This document shows positions 32,293 through 45,775 of a stretch of 64,000 nucleotides of DNA, one piece after another (positions within the stretch are counted from its first letter, which is position 1; every line of letters starts with the position of its first letter). Both the position numbers and the translations under genes were made by a program. This stretch comes from Phallusia mammillata (taxonomy: Eukaryota; Chordata; Ascidiacea; Phlebobranchia; Ascidiidae): positions 124,001 through 188,000 of the forward strand of contig QLIY01000099.1 in the NCBI GenBank assembly GCA_003260075.1, in the 5' to 3' direction. The notes under the pieces are model-generated. The model was given only the letters and a program-made list of their open reading frames with translations, made no database searches and was not told the DNA's origin.

Positions 32293-32680
32293 TGTAAGTG
32301 GTAGATAAATTAATAGTTTTAAACCTAAAGGCGGCACCGTTACCTTTACTTTGTTACAAACGTTTTATCACATTATGTCGCGCTTTATGCATTTGCATTC
32401 TTACTTTACCACTGAAACCAATACTGGGCTTTTCTTTACAAAAGCATTCCCCTTAGCAACTTAGCAATTTCGGTTTGATAGAGCTTAAGTGTAGGTGGTA
32501 AATTAATAGTTTTTAACCTAAAGACAGTAGGCCTACCGCATTTGTGTACAGACAGTTTTACGACATATACGTTCTGTGTTGAATGTATTTGCTTTGTTTC
32601 TTGACAACCGAAACCCAAACTGGGCTTTTCCTTATACAAGCATTCTCCTCGGCAACTTTTCAATTCCAGTTTAATATAGC
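32293..32680. repeat. diverged direct tandem repeat, ~190-bp unit, two copies
   Basis: 32293-32484 and 32485-32680 both run from GTAAATTAATAG-like sequence through ACTGGGCTTTTCTTTAC-like sequence to GCAACTT. The divergence is higher than in the allelic duplicates and there is no C run between the copies. It lies directly upstream of the LRR1 promoter. Confidence 0.65.
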
Positions 32681-32764
32681 CCGTCCAATAGTTAAATCAG
32701 ATCAATGCAACTTGCGTCAATAAAACAATGGCACAATGCTGAGCGTCCAGCAACAACGTCAGCA

Positions 32765-32771
32765 TATATAA
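32765..32771 (+). promoter_or_regulatory. TATA box of LRR1
   Basis: TATATAA 53 bp upstream of the LRR1 ATG at 32824 would place transcription start near 32795-32800 with a short leader. Confidence 0.45.
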
Positions 32772-32823
32772 GTGACCGACAAATGGCAAATTAGCATCAG
32801 ACTGCATTCAAGCAACTTGGGAA

Positions 32824-35800
32824 ATGTTTGTGCATTACGTGTGTTTGGTATTCTTTACTTTTTCTTGCGGACAGGCCTTGGCAAATGCAACCGACATTCA
32901 AGGAGACTGCGCACCTGCAGTTCACTCGGGGTAATTATTTATTACGGAAGAAAATAAAACTGTGATCGTACAGAAAAACAACGACTGCTTTCAGTAGCGT
33001 ATTAAAAGCTTCAGTATTGTATCACAAAATACTGAAGAGCATGGTTATTGTAGGCTTTGTAATTTTATTACGATCATTTTTTTAAGTTTAGAAGATATTG
33101 GTCTGTTTGACTGCAAGTCAACTTTACTCTGGTTGGAATATTTTCGTCGTTGTGGTTTGAAATTTTGTTTTTCCTATTGAAAATATATTGTTTAGGTGCA
33201 AGTTCTTCTCCCAATACATGCAACTGTGGTGCGATGCTTCTAATGTGTCAGAGATCCCCGATCCAGCAACGATACGAAGTTTCGGTCCCGCAAAATTTGC
33301 AACAACGTTGTATATCAATAGAAGCTGTATTACCGTAATTAATACGGGTATGAAATCTATTTTTTAAGTAGACCATATATTTTGCCAAAGTTTACAATAT
33401 ATTTTCAATTCTATTCAGAAAACTTGAACAAGTATGGAGATTTAAAACTGGTGGATTTTAACAACAACTTAATTGAAACGCTGTCAGACTTCACATTCTT
33501 CTTGTGCAAAAAACTTAAAACAATAAAGTTGTCGTACAACCGGATTGAAGTTGTTGGGCCCAAGGTTTTTGCAGGTAGGTATGCTAACTGCTAGTTACAC
33601 AACTTTGTCAAAAAGCATTGTTTGCACCGATTTGATTTTGTTGCTCAAAGTGTCTAACTTATGTTTTACTAAAACCATTGTTAATTTTGTTTATTAATAA
33701 TTATTCTTTCCACAACAAAATTTAATTACAATTAACCATTACTGTTTCTCTCTCAGGACTAAAGCGACTAAAAGTGCTGAATTTGAACCAAAACGAACTC
33801 TCTGTTTTACCTGAGAAGTTGTTTAACGAGTTAACAAGACTTCGGGTTTTGGACCTTAGCAGTAACAAACTTTCACATATAACAACAAGGATATTTCAAA
33901 ACCTCCTGTTTCTGAAATCGCTTGATTTGAGCAAAAACTGCTTGAAAACTCTGACAATGTGGAACTTGAGAGGACTTCCACAGCTCAGGTAGCAATAACA
34001 ACGATTTGTATGTTTGTTTTATTTTCCTCTGATGAGTTTAAATTCCGAAAAGTATTGAAAGATAAAAAAGACTGTTTACTCGTCCTCTGGTACGTTTTAA
34101 CCTTGTCCTATGCTCAATGGTCGGCAACAACCGGGCCGCGGCCAGGTGCCGTGAGGGATTCGTTACCGGGCCGCGTAAAACTTGCTCAAGGTTCACATTG
34201 AATCAAAGTTGTAATAACTGTAATCAGTTTTCAGTGCTGAACATTTGTGGTTTTCAAAGGCCGGTCCGTGATAAAAAATTTTAGTTTCAAACCGGTCGGC
34301 AGTATAAAAAAAGTTGCCGACCCCTGCTATAGCTAATAAACACTTTATGTGAACAGGAGTTTGAATCTGCGTGGAAATGCCATAAACAGAGTTGAAAGAT
34401 ACGCGTTTTTCAGCTGCCCTGGCTTACAGACCGTGGATCTACGGGAAAACGCTATTACCTGTTTCGACGAAAGACTATTCGAAAAATCGTAAGTTTGATA
34501 CTACAGTACATGTCTGAACAAAACAGAATGGCTTTTGTCCTGAGCAAAGAGATTATATCATAACTAGTTTGTGAAACATAGCTGCTTTAAAACCTTTTTT
34601 ACTATGTTTAGTTCGTTGCGAGTAACGAAATCATGTTCACATAAACAGGGGTTAAATATTACGGTAACAAATATGTTCAACAAATGTATGTTTTTTGTAT
34701 GTAACCAGTAATCTCTTGCGCCGATGCCCCACTTCAGGTTGCTATTTAGCATTTGTTGCGTGCAAGTAATGGAGGCATAAATATTACACCAGACCCAAGA
34801 CAAACTTACATTTCCTCGTAACTCGTAACAAATCTATTTACACTGCAATCAAAATGTGTAGGAGAATCGTCTATGTCATAAAAACAAATAACCTTTTCAC
34901 CTGTCGCTTTCAGTTATAGACACCCAACCCAAGCAGGCGATACTTAAGTGTTGTTTATGACGAGTTCATTTGTTGTTTGTTTGTTTGTATGTATTACGTT
35001 TATCCTCGTTGGGCGGGAAACGCCTGATGAATTCGTTTTGCTCACTTCATGTCCGACAAGGTACTTTGTTTTTCCCAAATTGATTATTTTGTCTAAGGGT
35101 CTAAAATTTCCCAAATTGATTATTTTGTCTTTGCTTAAGTTCACCCCCCCCCCCTTAAGTGTTGTTTATGACGAGTTCATTTGTTGTTTGTTTGTTTGTA
35201 TTATATTTATCCTCATTTGGCGGGCAACGCGTGATGAATGCGTTTTGCTCACTTCATGTCCGACAAGGTACTTTGTTTTTTCCAAATTGATTATTTTGTG
35301 TTAGGGAGTTGGTGACTTTACTTTAGTTCAATTTAGTCTATCGGTATCCACTGGATTAGACCAATCCCGTTATGGTTTTCCTTAGAAAAAGACAAGTGAT
35401 CGAGACATGTTTAGAACCCATAACCTTGTTTAAACAAACACCAATGTTAAGTTCTTTCTTAAAAATTTTAGGGAGATATCGACCATTTTGCTGAATGACA
35501 ATCAAATACAGATACCAAAACCGAACTGGTACAGAAACTTGCCGCGCAGCAATCAACGGAAATTTATACAGGACGTTGAATCCATAACTGCAAACAATAA
35601 GTGGATGTGTGACTGCAATGTGTTACCTTATCAGGTAAAACAACTTTGATATTTTACGCAGTTCCTATAATGGGTTTGGAGATCATAATACACATAAGCG
35701 TTTCTTGTAAAGGGTTTTGCAGCTTTGGCTGTGAGTTTTGAATAAACTCCTTTGCTTGCAGCAAACTCCTATTATATTTACTGTACATTTCAGCACTTTC

Positions 35801-36303
35801 TCAGTGTTGAACTTAAAGACGTGGACTTTTGGGTCCGAAAGCTGGACATCGAATGCAGTGGACCAGCTGCCTTCAAAGGTCAAATGCTCAGCAATATTTC
35901 GGCACCAACAATTAACCAATATTATAATAACACATGCCACAGTCTTCTTCACTTCAAGTGGGACCCTTGTTTCGCCAAGCATCCATCTGTTGGAACGAAA
36001 ATTCACGCGACTCCAGCAAGAACCACTAAAATGCAAACAACTAACTCCATATTTGGAGTTGAGCCTACATTGCAGACGGTGCTGAAAAACAAGTCACCAA
36101 ACTTAGAACATTTGCAATACGCTTCATTTGTAATTATGTGTTTGCTTGTGGGTGCGTTTTTTGTGGCCTTGGTTCTCCTTCTAGGCATGTTCCATCAAAA
36201 CAGAAAGGAGACTCGACAACAATATGCGAAAGAAACTTGTTTCCAAACGGACGAGAGTGTCGTGTTTGTCGGAAGCCGTTCGTCTTTTCAAGATTCTGTT
36301 TAA
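32824..36303 (+). CDS. LRR type I membrane protein, copy 1 (483 aa)
   Basis: Seven exons: 32824-32930, 33196-33347, 33419-33574, 33757-33988, 34357-34488, 35472-35634 and 35794-36303. They sum to 1452 nt with phases 2,1,1,2,2,0. It has a signal peptide (VCLVFFTFSCGQALA) and a Cys-containing N-cap (CKFFSQYMQLWCDASN), then about eight LxxLxLxxN repeats (LKVLNLNQNELSVLPEKLF, LRVLDLSSNKLSHI, LKSLDLSKNCL, LQTVDLRENAI). An LRRCT follows with NKWMCDC and later Cys (IEC, NNTC). There is one transmembrane helix near residues 424-446 (FVIMCLLVGAFFVALVLLLG) and a 37-residue tail ending FQDSV. Extracellular ligand-binding or adhesion role is inferred from the architecture; no Ig, FN3 or TIR domain is present. 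The orthologue is unknown. Its paralogues in the window are at 39903-43617 and 53194-58436. Confidence 0.88.
34115..34326. mobile_element. hAT-type MITE, 212 bp, 'CCGGGCCGCG' family
   Basis: Ends CAATGGTCGGCAACAA and AAGTTGCCGACCCCTG, with flanks cctatgct and ctatagct (an eroded TSD). It contains CCGGGCCGCG and GGCCGGTCCG words like the element at 57022. It ends 30 bp before the LRR1 exon at 34357. Confidence 0.75.
34944..35306. repeat. allelic duplicate in LRR1 intron (C run 35144-35154)
   Basis: 34944-35143 recurs at 35155-35306 with several substitutions (CGTTGGGCGGGAAACG versus CATTTGGCGGGCAACG) and a small deletion. Confidence 0.8.
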
Positions 36304-39300
36304 TGCAAGTAAACAGGGAGGTCTACATCAAAGTATATATATACCGCTATTAGATTTATTGTACCTGATTTGGGATTAAAACTGACAAGCACAAGACAAA
36401 AACCTTACCTGTTGAATATGATTATATGTGTTGCATATTTCTCTTCATTTAAGTTAATGTTGGAAATAAGTTTCGTAGCCGAGACAGCCATTCCTAATCA
36501 CGAAAACACTTTGCAGCGTTATGGTGGCTAAAGAAAAATCAGATGCCATACAAATGCAACTAAACCAGTCACATTCGCTTTATTATCGTTATATATTTTG
36601 TCTTCTTTATGATCGGTATGTTCTTGCCTTGTTTTTATTTTATTCGCTTGGTGGCGTAATTGGTTTAGTAACAGCAAACCTAGATACCGACCATTGTCTA
36701 CTTGTTGAATTGCAACGAGTGCTTATGAATTGTTACTTGCGTCACCAGTGGTTCCTGACTCGTTATCGTTTTGAATCTCTGGGATGGTGTGTCTTGTTTT
36801 TATTCGTTGACGATGGTTCTCGGTCGTTTGGTAATTTTTGACAGTTGTTTGTATTGCATTTATGAGGATCTTAACTTTGAAATTATTTCGAAACTTTTTT
36901 AAGACGCCTGCTGTTTTAGGTCGGGTGATGCGCCAATTTGATGTTAAGAAAAATAGCCGGCTTAAAATCATTTTCTCAAACTGCTCTAGTACCACACAGA
37001 AGTATCAAAATTCCTACCTATTTAACCTGAACACCTTGTTGCCTTTTAATTTTTAGTTGTTTATAAAAAGCCTCTAGTTCGAACCAAATAAGTAACAATT
37101 GCGTAGCCTACAGATGTTGATTTCCAAAACATTGCATTTTAGGAAGGTCTTTAAAAGTGTTATCTATGTTCAGTGATTACACCACTTGCTTGCTAATGCT
37201 ATGTGTTGTTGTTTTTCAGACCAGTCTAACAAATTTTTGTTTCGTGGTTCTATTTTCACCAAAGTTTAAGCTAGGCTTAGCCATTCGGCCTTTAGAATGT
37301 AGACTGAGCCTATACAAAAACCGTCGTGTGTGACTAACCAGTTCCTGTGGCGCCCTACATTTTTGCTTTGGTTCTTCACGTGTACACGAAAGCTGAATGC
37401 ACATAAGGTGTACCCTCTTCGGCCCTTCCATAATGCTTCTCCTAATGACCTAAAAACATTTATGGCAGGGGTTAGTGACTTAGTGGAGTCTTCATGCTTA
37501 TGGGACCAACGCCATCCACATATTTTTATTTTCTTGTTTTGATTTGAATGTTCTGAACGCGAACGAGTGCACATTTCAGCTTGTCGTGTATAATGGACGT
37601 TGTTTACTCTCCACTTGGACTTGTTGCTGTTCACCACAACGTGAGCGAAAAGTTGCTGTTCAACACAACGTGAGCCTAAAGTATGAATCACTATTCTTCA
37701 AATATTTGCGTGCAGTAATTTTTTTGCTTACATTTCCACATTTGTTGAAGGATTGCAAAACTAGCATCTGTCGCTTTCTTGAAAACGTCAAATATGTTTT
37801 GCTCATTGGATTAAACGGCCACAAACAAAGAACGCTTTGTCATCGTAGGAAGTTTTGCGCGGCAAACTGTTTTTAACCCAATACAAGTATTTTAAATGAA
37901 AAACGTTCGATAGGGAGTTTTTTAACACCAGTTTTTCAAAAAATATGTTGCTATAAAACATGAATTATTACTTAGTTTGGTTTTATTGCTTTGATGAAAG
38001 CCGTTTGTTATGATGACCAACATGCACATGCATAGGATTGGCACAAATACCTTGCAGCTGCAGGTATAAACCAATTACGTTTTTTCAAATAAAAACTGAA
38101 GATAGTGATAAACCTTTATAGAAAAAAGAAATGTAAGTAGAGCAAAGTATGTGGATTTGGGCAAATATATCACTGACTTTCTTATATAATAGTAAGCAAT
38201 GGTTGACACAGGCTCTATGCTTATGCCACTGACAACAATGCTCTCTTTTACACATTTAAGTAATAAATTTATTACTTTATAACTTAAATTACACATTTAA
38301 GTAATAAATGTGTTATGTTGTGCAACAACAAAACTTGCATATGTTGTTTTGATGTTAAAATTTACGTTATATGCCAAAAGGTTAAGTTGTGAAATTTGAA
38401 ACCTATTATTTGCCCTGTATTTTATTGGCAATTGTTTAGATGGCTGTTTTTTTCTGACATTCCAAGTAAGTAAAAGTTTAGTTACAATTTTTGCCTCTTT
38501 TATAGTTTTCTTTTTATTTTGTTATCTTATGATAACTGGTTGATTTCTGTACCAAAGCACTTGTTTTTTAAGGAATATAAGGTTATAAATACTCCATTTT
38601 CTAAACTTTTGTAGCATTTCTACTATTAACATAAACATTAAACAGATAAGTTATGATAGTTTTTACAGAAATCTCATCACTGTTATATGTTTAATTAATG
38701 GAAGGCATATCGACAATACAATCCACAGCCAAACCTGTCTTTAAAATTTGCTTGAGCCTAATTGTTCAAGGGTTGATTTGCAACAGTAGTATGTCACATA
38801 ATATAAACTGTAAATCCACTAAAATATTTAGACACAAAATGTTTCTTTTAAATTAGTTGATCTTATTTAGGACTCTTATTTAAACTTATGTTGATTATAA
38901 TTAATACATCAATTAATATTTATTTGTTTTTGTTTACAGCGCCGGAATAAACATGATCATTTTCAGAAAAAAACAAATCAAAAGCAATGATTCTCCATTC
39001 TATGGCATTCTACAAAAGTTTGGAAGTGTTATGTGTTTAAACACAGATTTCTGGATTAAGTAAACTGATGTTCAATGATATTAGTTTGTTGACAACCTGT
39101 GCTACAAATGTTATACCTTCAATGTTGGGTATTGGAACACAAAGAGTATGAGGGAAAATTGGAAAATTATGCTGTGGTTATACAAACAACAACTCAAAAA
39201 TGGTTTGATGGTTTTGCTTTCATTTTCAGCAGGTAATCAGGTAATAAAATGTTAACTTGATTTGTGGCTGATTTAAACTTGGCTTTGTAATGGTGAATGG

Positions 39301-39900
39301 CTAACATACAATATGTTTTTTGTGTGTTAAAAGTAAAATTAAGAAAATATTAGTCCAGGAAACAAGTTTGCAAAAGACTTCAGTTTGAGAAAGAGACAGG
39401 TCATCAACGAGACATGTACTTGGTATTGATATGTACTGTAGTGGTATACGTGTTATGAGTTGCATTTCTACAAAACTTAGTAAGAAGTGTACTGCAAGTT
39501 AATATTTTCCAAAAGATTAGACAATGATGGACAGCATACACCTTTATGAGGTTTGAATATAGGGGTAACTTGAATACCACTTGGAAAAAAGGAATCTTCA
39601 ACAGTTACGTCAAAAAAAAAACTGCTTGAGTTTTCAATCAGGTTACTGCAAACATGTGATTTACGGTTAACCGCCGCCGCGGTGTCACGTGTTTTGTGCT
39701 TGCTGTTTAGCTTTTCAGACATTACGTCATTTGTAAGTCCACCCACACAGTTTCGCTTGGTTGCTCAACAAACTTTAGGAGTTCCGTTGAGTTTGTGGCG
39801 AAAGCTGTTATCCACATGACTACAACAAATATAAAGAAAAACGTACAAAAGAAAGTGGTGCATGTGTAAAAACGTGACAGTTACCACGTGGACATGACAA
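36304..39900. other. 3.6-kb region between convergent LRR1 and LRR2, no gene seen
   Basis: Two short direct repeats only: a 27-bp unit with CACAACGTGAGC at about 37624-37675, and ACACATTTAAGTAATAAAT at about 38250 and 38291. Open frames here (up to ~140 codons) show no domain. Confidence 0.4.
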
Positions 39901-39902
39901 CT

Positions 39903-42900
39903 TTACACCTTGGTAATCACAGTGTTCATACTTGTCCAGTTGGAGGTCCGTGTTTTGTAATTTTTTGCCAACCAGGATATAAAGGCTCCAGCGATCAGTA
40001 GCAGTAAAATAACTACTGGGATACTAAACCAAACCACTGGTGGATATTTTTGGGAACCTGTCTTTTTCTGCACTTCGACATGCATTAGGGTTCTTGCCTT
40101 CAACTGGTTGTCTTGTGGTAGGAAAGAGTAAGACACGGTTTGTGCACTATCAACTTGATGTGTGGCATTACACTTGTTGGCAATAGCTATCTCCAAGTCG
40201 GTAATTTCGGTGAGGTACTTGTTTGTGAAGTTAATAGGTGAGATGCATTTAACTTCCAACTCTGCGATCATTTCTTGTACGTGACTCTTATTGCTGTGAG
40301 TAGTTTGTAGAAATTCCTACACAAAAATATTTTAAGTGTTGATAGCAGGGATGGCACTACGGTACGATTTTTGACATTTGGTACGGTACGCTCTGCGTAT
40401 CGAGGTACGGTCAATGCCATCCTTGGTTGATATTTAAAGAAGTTTGTAGGCTATCGCTCAGACCCATAAATTTTTCCCAGACAATTCAATTAAACCCAAT
40501 ACAGTAGCGCAACACAAACGAAAACCTCTATTTACATTTTGCTGTTTGGGGTTTAACCAAAATGCATACAGCGTTACTGACACTATTCAGCCCATTGACG
40601 TGAAACGACCTGATAAAGCGAAGCGAAGTAGTGAAAATTGTGACTGTACAATACACATCCTAAATTCAACTTAGTTACCAAATAATCCAATGCGTTACAG
40701 TCACATTTCCATGGATTTTCTTGCATTCCAAATGCTATTGATTGGTTTGTGTCCACCTTGTAATTCAGCATTACATTGAAGAACCATTCCTTATGCGGGG
40801 TCACCAATCTATTTCCTCCCAAATGTAGGTTGCGAAGATTGCTGAAAATGTCATCATAATATTTTTAATTAAGATAGGCTACTGGGGTTTTACAAACTTA
40901 AGAGCAAACAGGTATCGCTGTATCCTACTAAAGGCAAACATAACCAACATAAACTAAAAAACTTAGATGATGTTAATTGCTGGTTGACCTGATTTTTGCA
41001 CTTTTTTCTATCTTTAATTGCCATCTTACCGCAAAGTGGAAAAAAGCTTTGAATCCAACGAGTGCAGTCTGTTGTGTCGTAAGTCGATGTGCTCGAGCAA
41101 TGGAGAGTGTTTAAAACTTCTTGCGTCGATCGTCAGAAGTTTGTTATCGTGAAGGGTCAATTTTCTGATAGAAAAGATAAACATTATCAGACCTGTGGTA
41201 TTAATAAATAAGTCATCATCGCTGTGGCAAAACTGTTTGGGTTTTCATTTCAAGGTTGTTGTTTTCTATGTAAGTTATGGCACAAGTTGGGATAATGTAG
41301 TTTATTTTGTCGCTACAAGGTTTTTTTAAGCTGTTGTTGTGCGGTTTAACAAGTAGGTCTATAGCCTACAGCGGTTCTTTGTATTTCACAACTTTCCAAA
41401 TAGGCTACTTTAAATAACTTACTAGTTTTGAGTTGAAACATTTGTATGTAACACTTACTTTAAAGATTCCATTCCTTCAAACGAGTAATAGGCAATTCTT
41501 GAAATTCGGTTGTGGCCAAGTTCCAAAACCTTAAGCTGCTTAAGAACTTCATTTTTTGTGCGTGGCCATTCTCGCAGATGATTGTGTTTTAGAGAAAGAG
41601 TACGAAGTTTCGGAACACCGGCAAATAGTTTTGCTGTCAAATGCTTTATCAGGTTTCGGTCTAATATTAAAGTTTCCAATGCTGGTAGGTTTTGGAAAAC
41701 GCTATGGTGGATTTCTGACAACTTGTTATGATTGAGTTCGATGACTTCGAGGTTTGGAAGACCTGTATACATGTAACTATCTGTTACTATTTCCTTTTTG
41801 AAACAACAACTCAAAACATGTCCTTTGGCGACACGAGTAAACTCAAGCATACCTAATTACTTTAACATGGTTTAATGAAACTTGTTTTGAAATGTGCTGC
41901 ATTGTAATTTGAACTACAGCTCAGCTTAGGGCCTACTCCTCCACACAAAGGGTTGTGTCGTGGGTTCAAATCTCACAAGTGTATAGTTTCTCTTTATGTA
42001 TGACTTGCTTTTATTTGTATTGGACGTTTTTGCGTCAACCAACCTTTAAAAGAGTCTTGGTGAATATGAGTAATGTAGTTGTTGGAAAGGATTATTATCT
42101 CAAGTTTGGGGCAGGATTCAAATGCCGATGGTTCAGTTTTAGTTAAAAGGTTGTTCGATGCATCAAAAACGATAAGACATGTGTACTCCTCCAAAGCATC
42201 TAAAAAATAAGCAGCTGTTTTTACTCGACCCAGGCCCGCGCGCAGCAATCTTACAACGCAACACACACACCACACATTGCACATGATCACAAGACGACTG
42301 TGGTTTGTAAAAACACACTCCAAATATGTTCGATGCAAACACAGACTTATTCATTTTAAAAAGTTTAACCTTCCTAACAGTGTCTGTCGGTTGTGCCGCA
42401 CAATTATCTCATGTGACTTTTGCAAAAGTTACCCGCTTTATAAACAAACGGGGTTTTACGGGTAAACACGTAAAAATCCAGTAGGTTGTTGTTGGTAGGT
42501 CATCCAACTTAAAACTAGTTTTTAAAGTCTCTTAAAAATGTAAAACCATTGTTGCTGTCATGGGACTCCCATAATACCTTTTCATTTCGGTTGATCGACA
42601 TTGCCAAATTTTATGGTATTTTCTGCTTGTTTGGTTTTCTGATACAAACAATCTATCATTATTACACTAAATGCAACTGGCAATTACCTTTGGTAATTGT
42701 GGTCAGACAGGATGAGTTGAAAAACAAGGACAGTGACCTTTCTGGTGGAGCGTAAGCTACAATGTCAGCAGGATTTGGAATCACTGTAAAGTCTGTCTCA
42801 TCGCACCATAAGTCCATGGTCCGGTAATCAAGGTAGCACCTGATCAACACAAAACCAAAAAGTGGTCAACAACTCTATTTGTTTCTGATGTTTACTAACC

Positions 42901-43617
42901 CTAAGTGGCATTGAGTGTTTGCAAAATTTCGCTGACATGGTTGTAGCGCACTGTTAACACTCATTTGGGTTGTTTTTTGTACGTTGGCGGCCTAAATCTG
43001 CCCTGATGTTGGGTGCAAACAAAGTTCCGTAAATAGAACTCAGTAAAGGGCAAATAAGATGTAAATAATGTCCCACACCTACCTTGTACACATGTTTGAA
43101 TTGCAATACATACCTTATATGGAAGAAGTTGTTTCAGATTCTATATATGGCGTGGATAAACACTATTGATATGATGGTAGCCGAACTGTGTGGGTGGGCT
43201 CATAATATTTGAATGTTTTTTTTTAGAAGAAAGGACAAACACACTTTGAATGCCCCATTTGTCTTGCAAATATATGCATTGAAATATGGTGCAACCAACC
43301 AACCTAGATTTCCTATAATTTAAGTGTGCGCCTTGCTTATACGTAAGTTGACTTTAAACTGTGCAAAATCGTTTTATTTGTCACCCGATAGTGCGGAATA
43401 TGCATGCACAAAACAGTAAATAAGATTGCAATTATAGAGAGGTTTAGCTAACAAAAAATTACACCAATGAAAGAATCTATAAAACCAATACTTTGTCATG
43501 AACGGGTTGCTAGTCGTACCTGGAACCATTTTTAGCTTTAGGACATGATGGTGATTTCATGGCCTCGGTGAAGATAAGAAAACTCAGTAGCAACACAAAT
43601 GGTTGTATGGCAAACAT
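39903..43617 (-). CDS. LRR type I membrane protein, copy 2 (473 aa)
   Basis: Seven exons: 43617-43520, 42839-42688, 42199-42044, 41762-41459, 41164-41030, 40841-40679 and 40316-39903. They sum to 1422 nt. Exons 2, 3 and 6 have exactly the lengths of LRR1 (152, 156, 163) and all phases match. Exon 4 is 72 nt longer, equal to one added 24-residue repeat. It has a signal peptide (FVLLLSFLIFTEA), N-cap CYLDYRTMDLWCDETDF, and about nine LRRs (LEVIELNHNKLSEIH, LETLILDRNLIKHL, LRTLSLKHNHL, LKVLELGHNRIS). The LRRCT has NPWKCDC. A transmembrane helix lies near residues 429-452 (VWFSIPVVILLLLIAGAFI), followed by a short tail of about 21 residues ending NTVITKV, a class I PDZ-ligand-like end. It is convergent with LRR1. 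An 80-bp MITE lies 30 bp upstream of the last exon. Confidence 0.88.
40346..40425. mobile_element. 80-bp miniature hAT-like element, TSD gttgatag/gttgatat
   Basis: Ends CAGGGATGGCA and TGCCATCCTTG with an 8-bp flank matching at 7 positions (40338-40345, 40426-40433). The interior is little more than GGTACGG words in both orientations. It lies in the last intron of LRR2. Confidence 0.75.
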
Positions 43618-43619
43618 GC

Positions 43620-45770
43620 TAAGTTTAAAAAATCTTACACCTAAAATGCAAAACCTGCTTTCAAAGTTGGCTTACAGCGACTCCTGGGACTCTTGGCAGT
43701 TTGTCGTCACGCTGAATTGATTTGAAAAAGAAAAATTCTACCGTTGGCAACCAAACCAAGCGAACTCTTTAGATAGCAAAGCAAGCCACTAGAATTGATT
43801 GCAATGTGAATGATAAATAACAATTTAGATTTGATTTCTTTTTTAGCATCATCACTAGCATGACGAATGCCTAAAGCAACTAGCTGGAACAAAGCTACGT
43901 TAGCCTACACTCAGCTCTACTTGTTGTAGCATTGCATTGAATAATACATGTTTAGTTTTATGCATATTGCACCTCCGAGCAACTAACATGCAAGACCCGT
44001 AGTTGCTAATGCTAGTACATGTGTATTACGCAGACTGCATCTTCTGCAATGCTTTGCACACTTTCTGCCTGGAAAGTTGAATGCCGGTAAATGCATTCAA
44101 CGCTCACTGAAAGGGTTCAAAGCTAAAAATTGAAATAAAGCACACGAAATAAATTTTGGTTGCACAATTTGCAGAAATATGGGTAAAACTTTAAAAGCTC
44201 GCACGAGACTGGCGTAAACAACAAGTGGTGCAATCTAGTTGTGTTTTAAAGCTTTGAACGCCTACGCCACCTTTTTGGGATTCCCCGAATACTTCCCCCG
44301 CCGGTGAAAAGCAATTTTGATCGGCGGAAAACAGCTGCCTTTCATCTACAGTCTTAACTGTTTGTTCGCACAAGGGTATATTTGGTTCTTATTGTTCGTA
44401 TAGCTTCTTTGCAGAACTTTCCTCTAGTTACAAAGCAATTTAGCGCAGGCCTTAGTAAAATTGAACGATCTTCTACGTTATACGTTAAAAGCACAACTGT
44501 AAGCTAACTGTTTAAACAAGTAATAACGAGATAAATTTTCTAACAATTCAACATTTTTTAAAACTGTTTAAAATTGAAAGAATATAATTTGAGAATAGCT
44601 TAAATATAGTAGGGTGATAACTAACTAAGCACATCACATATTTTACGTCGCATTTGTTTGTATAATTCAAATAGTCAACAAGACAACAACGGTAATTTTG
44701 TGTAAGCATATCTCTTTGTTTATTTGCAGCGTTGACCACAGTTTTTTTGGGGACATAGCAAAACGTCTCGCAACATAACAATTGAGAAGTTTTTGAACTG
44801 GAAAGTTTTCGTAACTGTCTGGACATCTTTCCCAAACAATCTTTTTCCTTTTTTTATGAAGTTTACTTTCTTACTGCAACTAAACACACTAAAAGCTTTT
44901 GATTTTGATCACAACCGCCTTAGTTGTTCGCAATATGATAAACAAAAATGAACTCATCCAAGTGTTACTGATCCTGGTATTAAACTTCAAAAGATACCGA
45001 AAACGTGAAAGTCAGATACCGAAAGCCCATAATACCGGGGCTTCGTAGCAGACGGTGATCCGTAACGAAAAGCAAGTATCGTATACCCCTTCTTTTTGGG
45101 GTGTTTTCCACATGTTTCTTTTTCTCGCGTTTGTTTAAGCAATCTTTGTACGTTATTAGAAGCCGGTAATTGTGATCTGACGTAATTAAAACGCATAGAA
45201 TGATGTAATGGCTGTTGCAGTTTTGAACAACTCAGTTCCGCTGTTAAGTTCCGTCCACAAATAAGCGGACGTATAGGTAAAATTTTTTTACATCAAAGTA
45301 CAATATCCGTTCTATAAATACACATATGTATAAATATGCAATACACATATAATTTGCTGGACGATGTTTGTTGAAATTTTTAAAGTGTAAGAATTTACTG
45401 TTCATCTACTAGCAGTTGTTTTACTCGCAGTGCATAAACGACCAGAGTTATATGACCTAAAAATAAACACTGATGATCCGTACCCAACAACAAACCACAT
45501 TTACGGTCCACGTCGGTTGTTTGACGTTGCGTAAGTGCTTCAGTACATTTAACGTTTTGCCAAACAACACTTCCATTGTTTGTAGTTTTGCTGAAACTTA
45601 CCGCGTTTCGGTCCAGGCAAACGAGTGTCGTAAATAGAGCATGTTTTTTGTGCAGTGTCTATAGTTGCTTCACCGAAAAGCTGAATACGACTCCAAAAAA
45701 CACCTTTTGGTACATGTCAATTCCGACTATTTTTGCCATTATCTTTACTTAGGTTAAATTGTTTAGTCCA
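43620..45770. other. intergenic upstream of LRR2, no gene seen
   Basis: No coding frame, inverted-repeat element or RNA gene that I can support. Confidence 0.4.
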
Positions 45771-45775
45771 TATAC

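Noticed and set aside
37266..37691. 141-codon minus-strand frame between LRR1 and LRR2
   Set aside because: No domain, no signal peptide and no splice partner; composition looks random.
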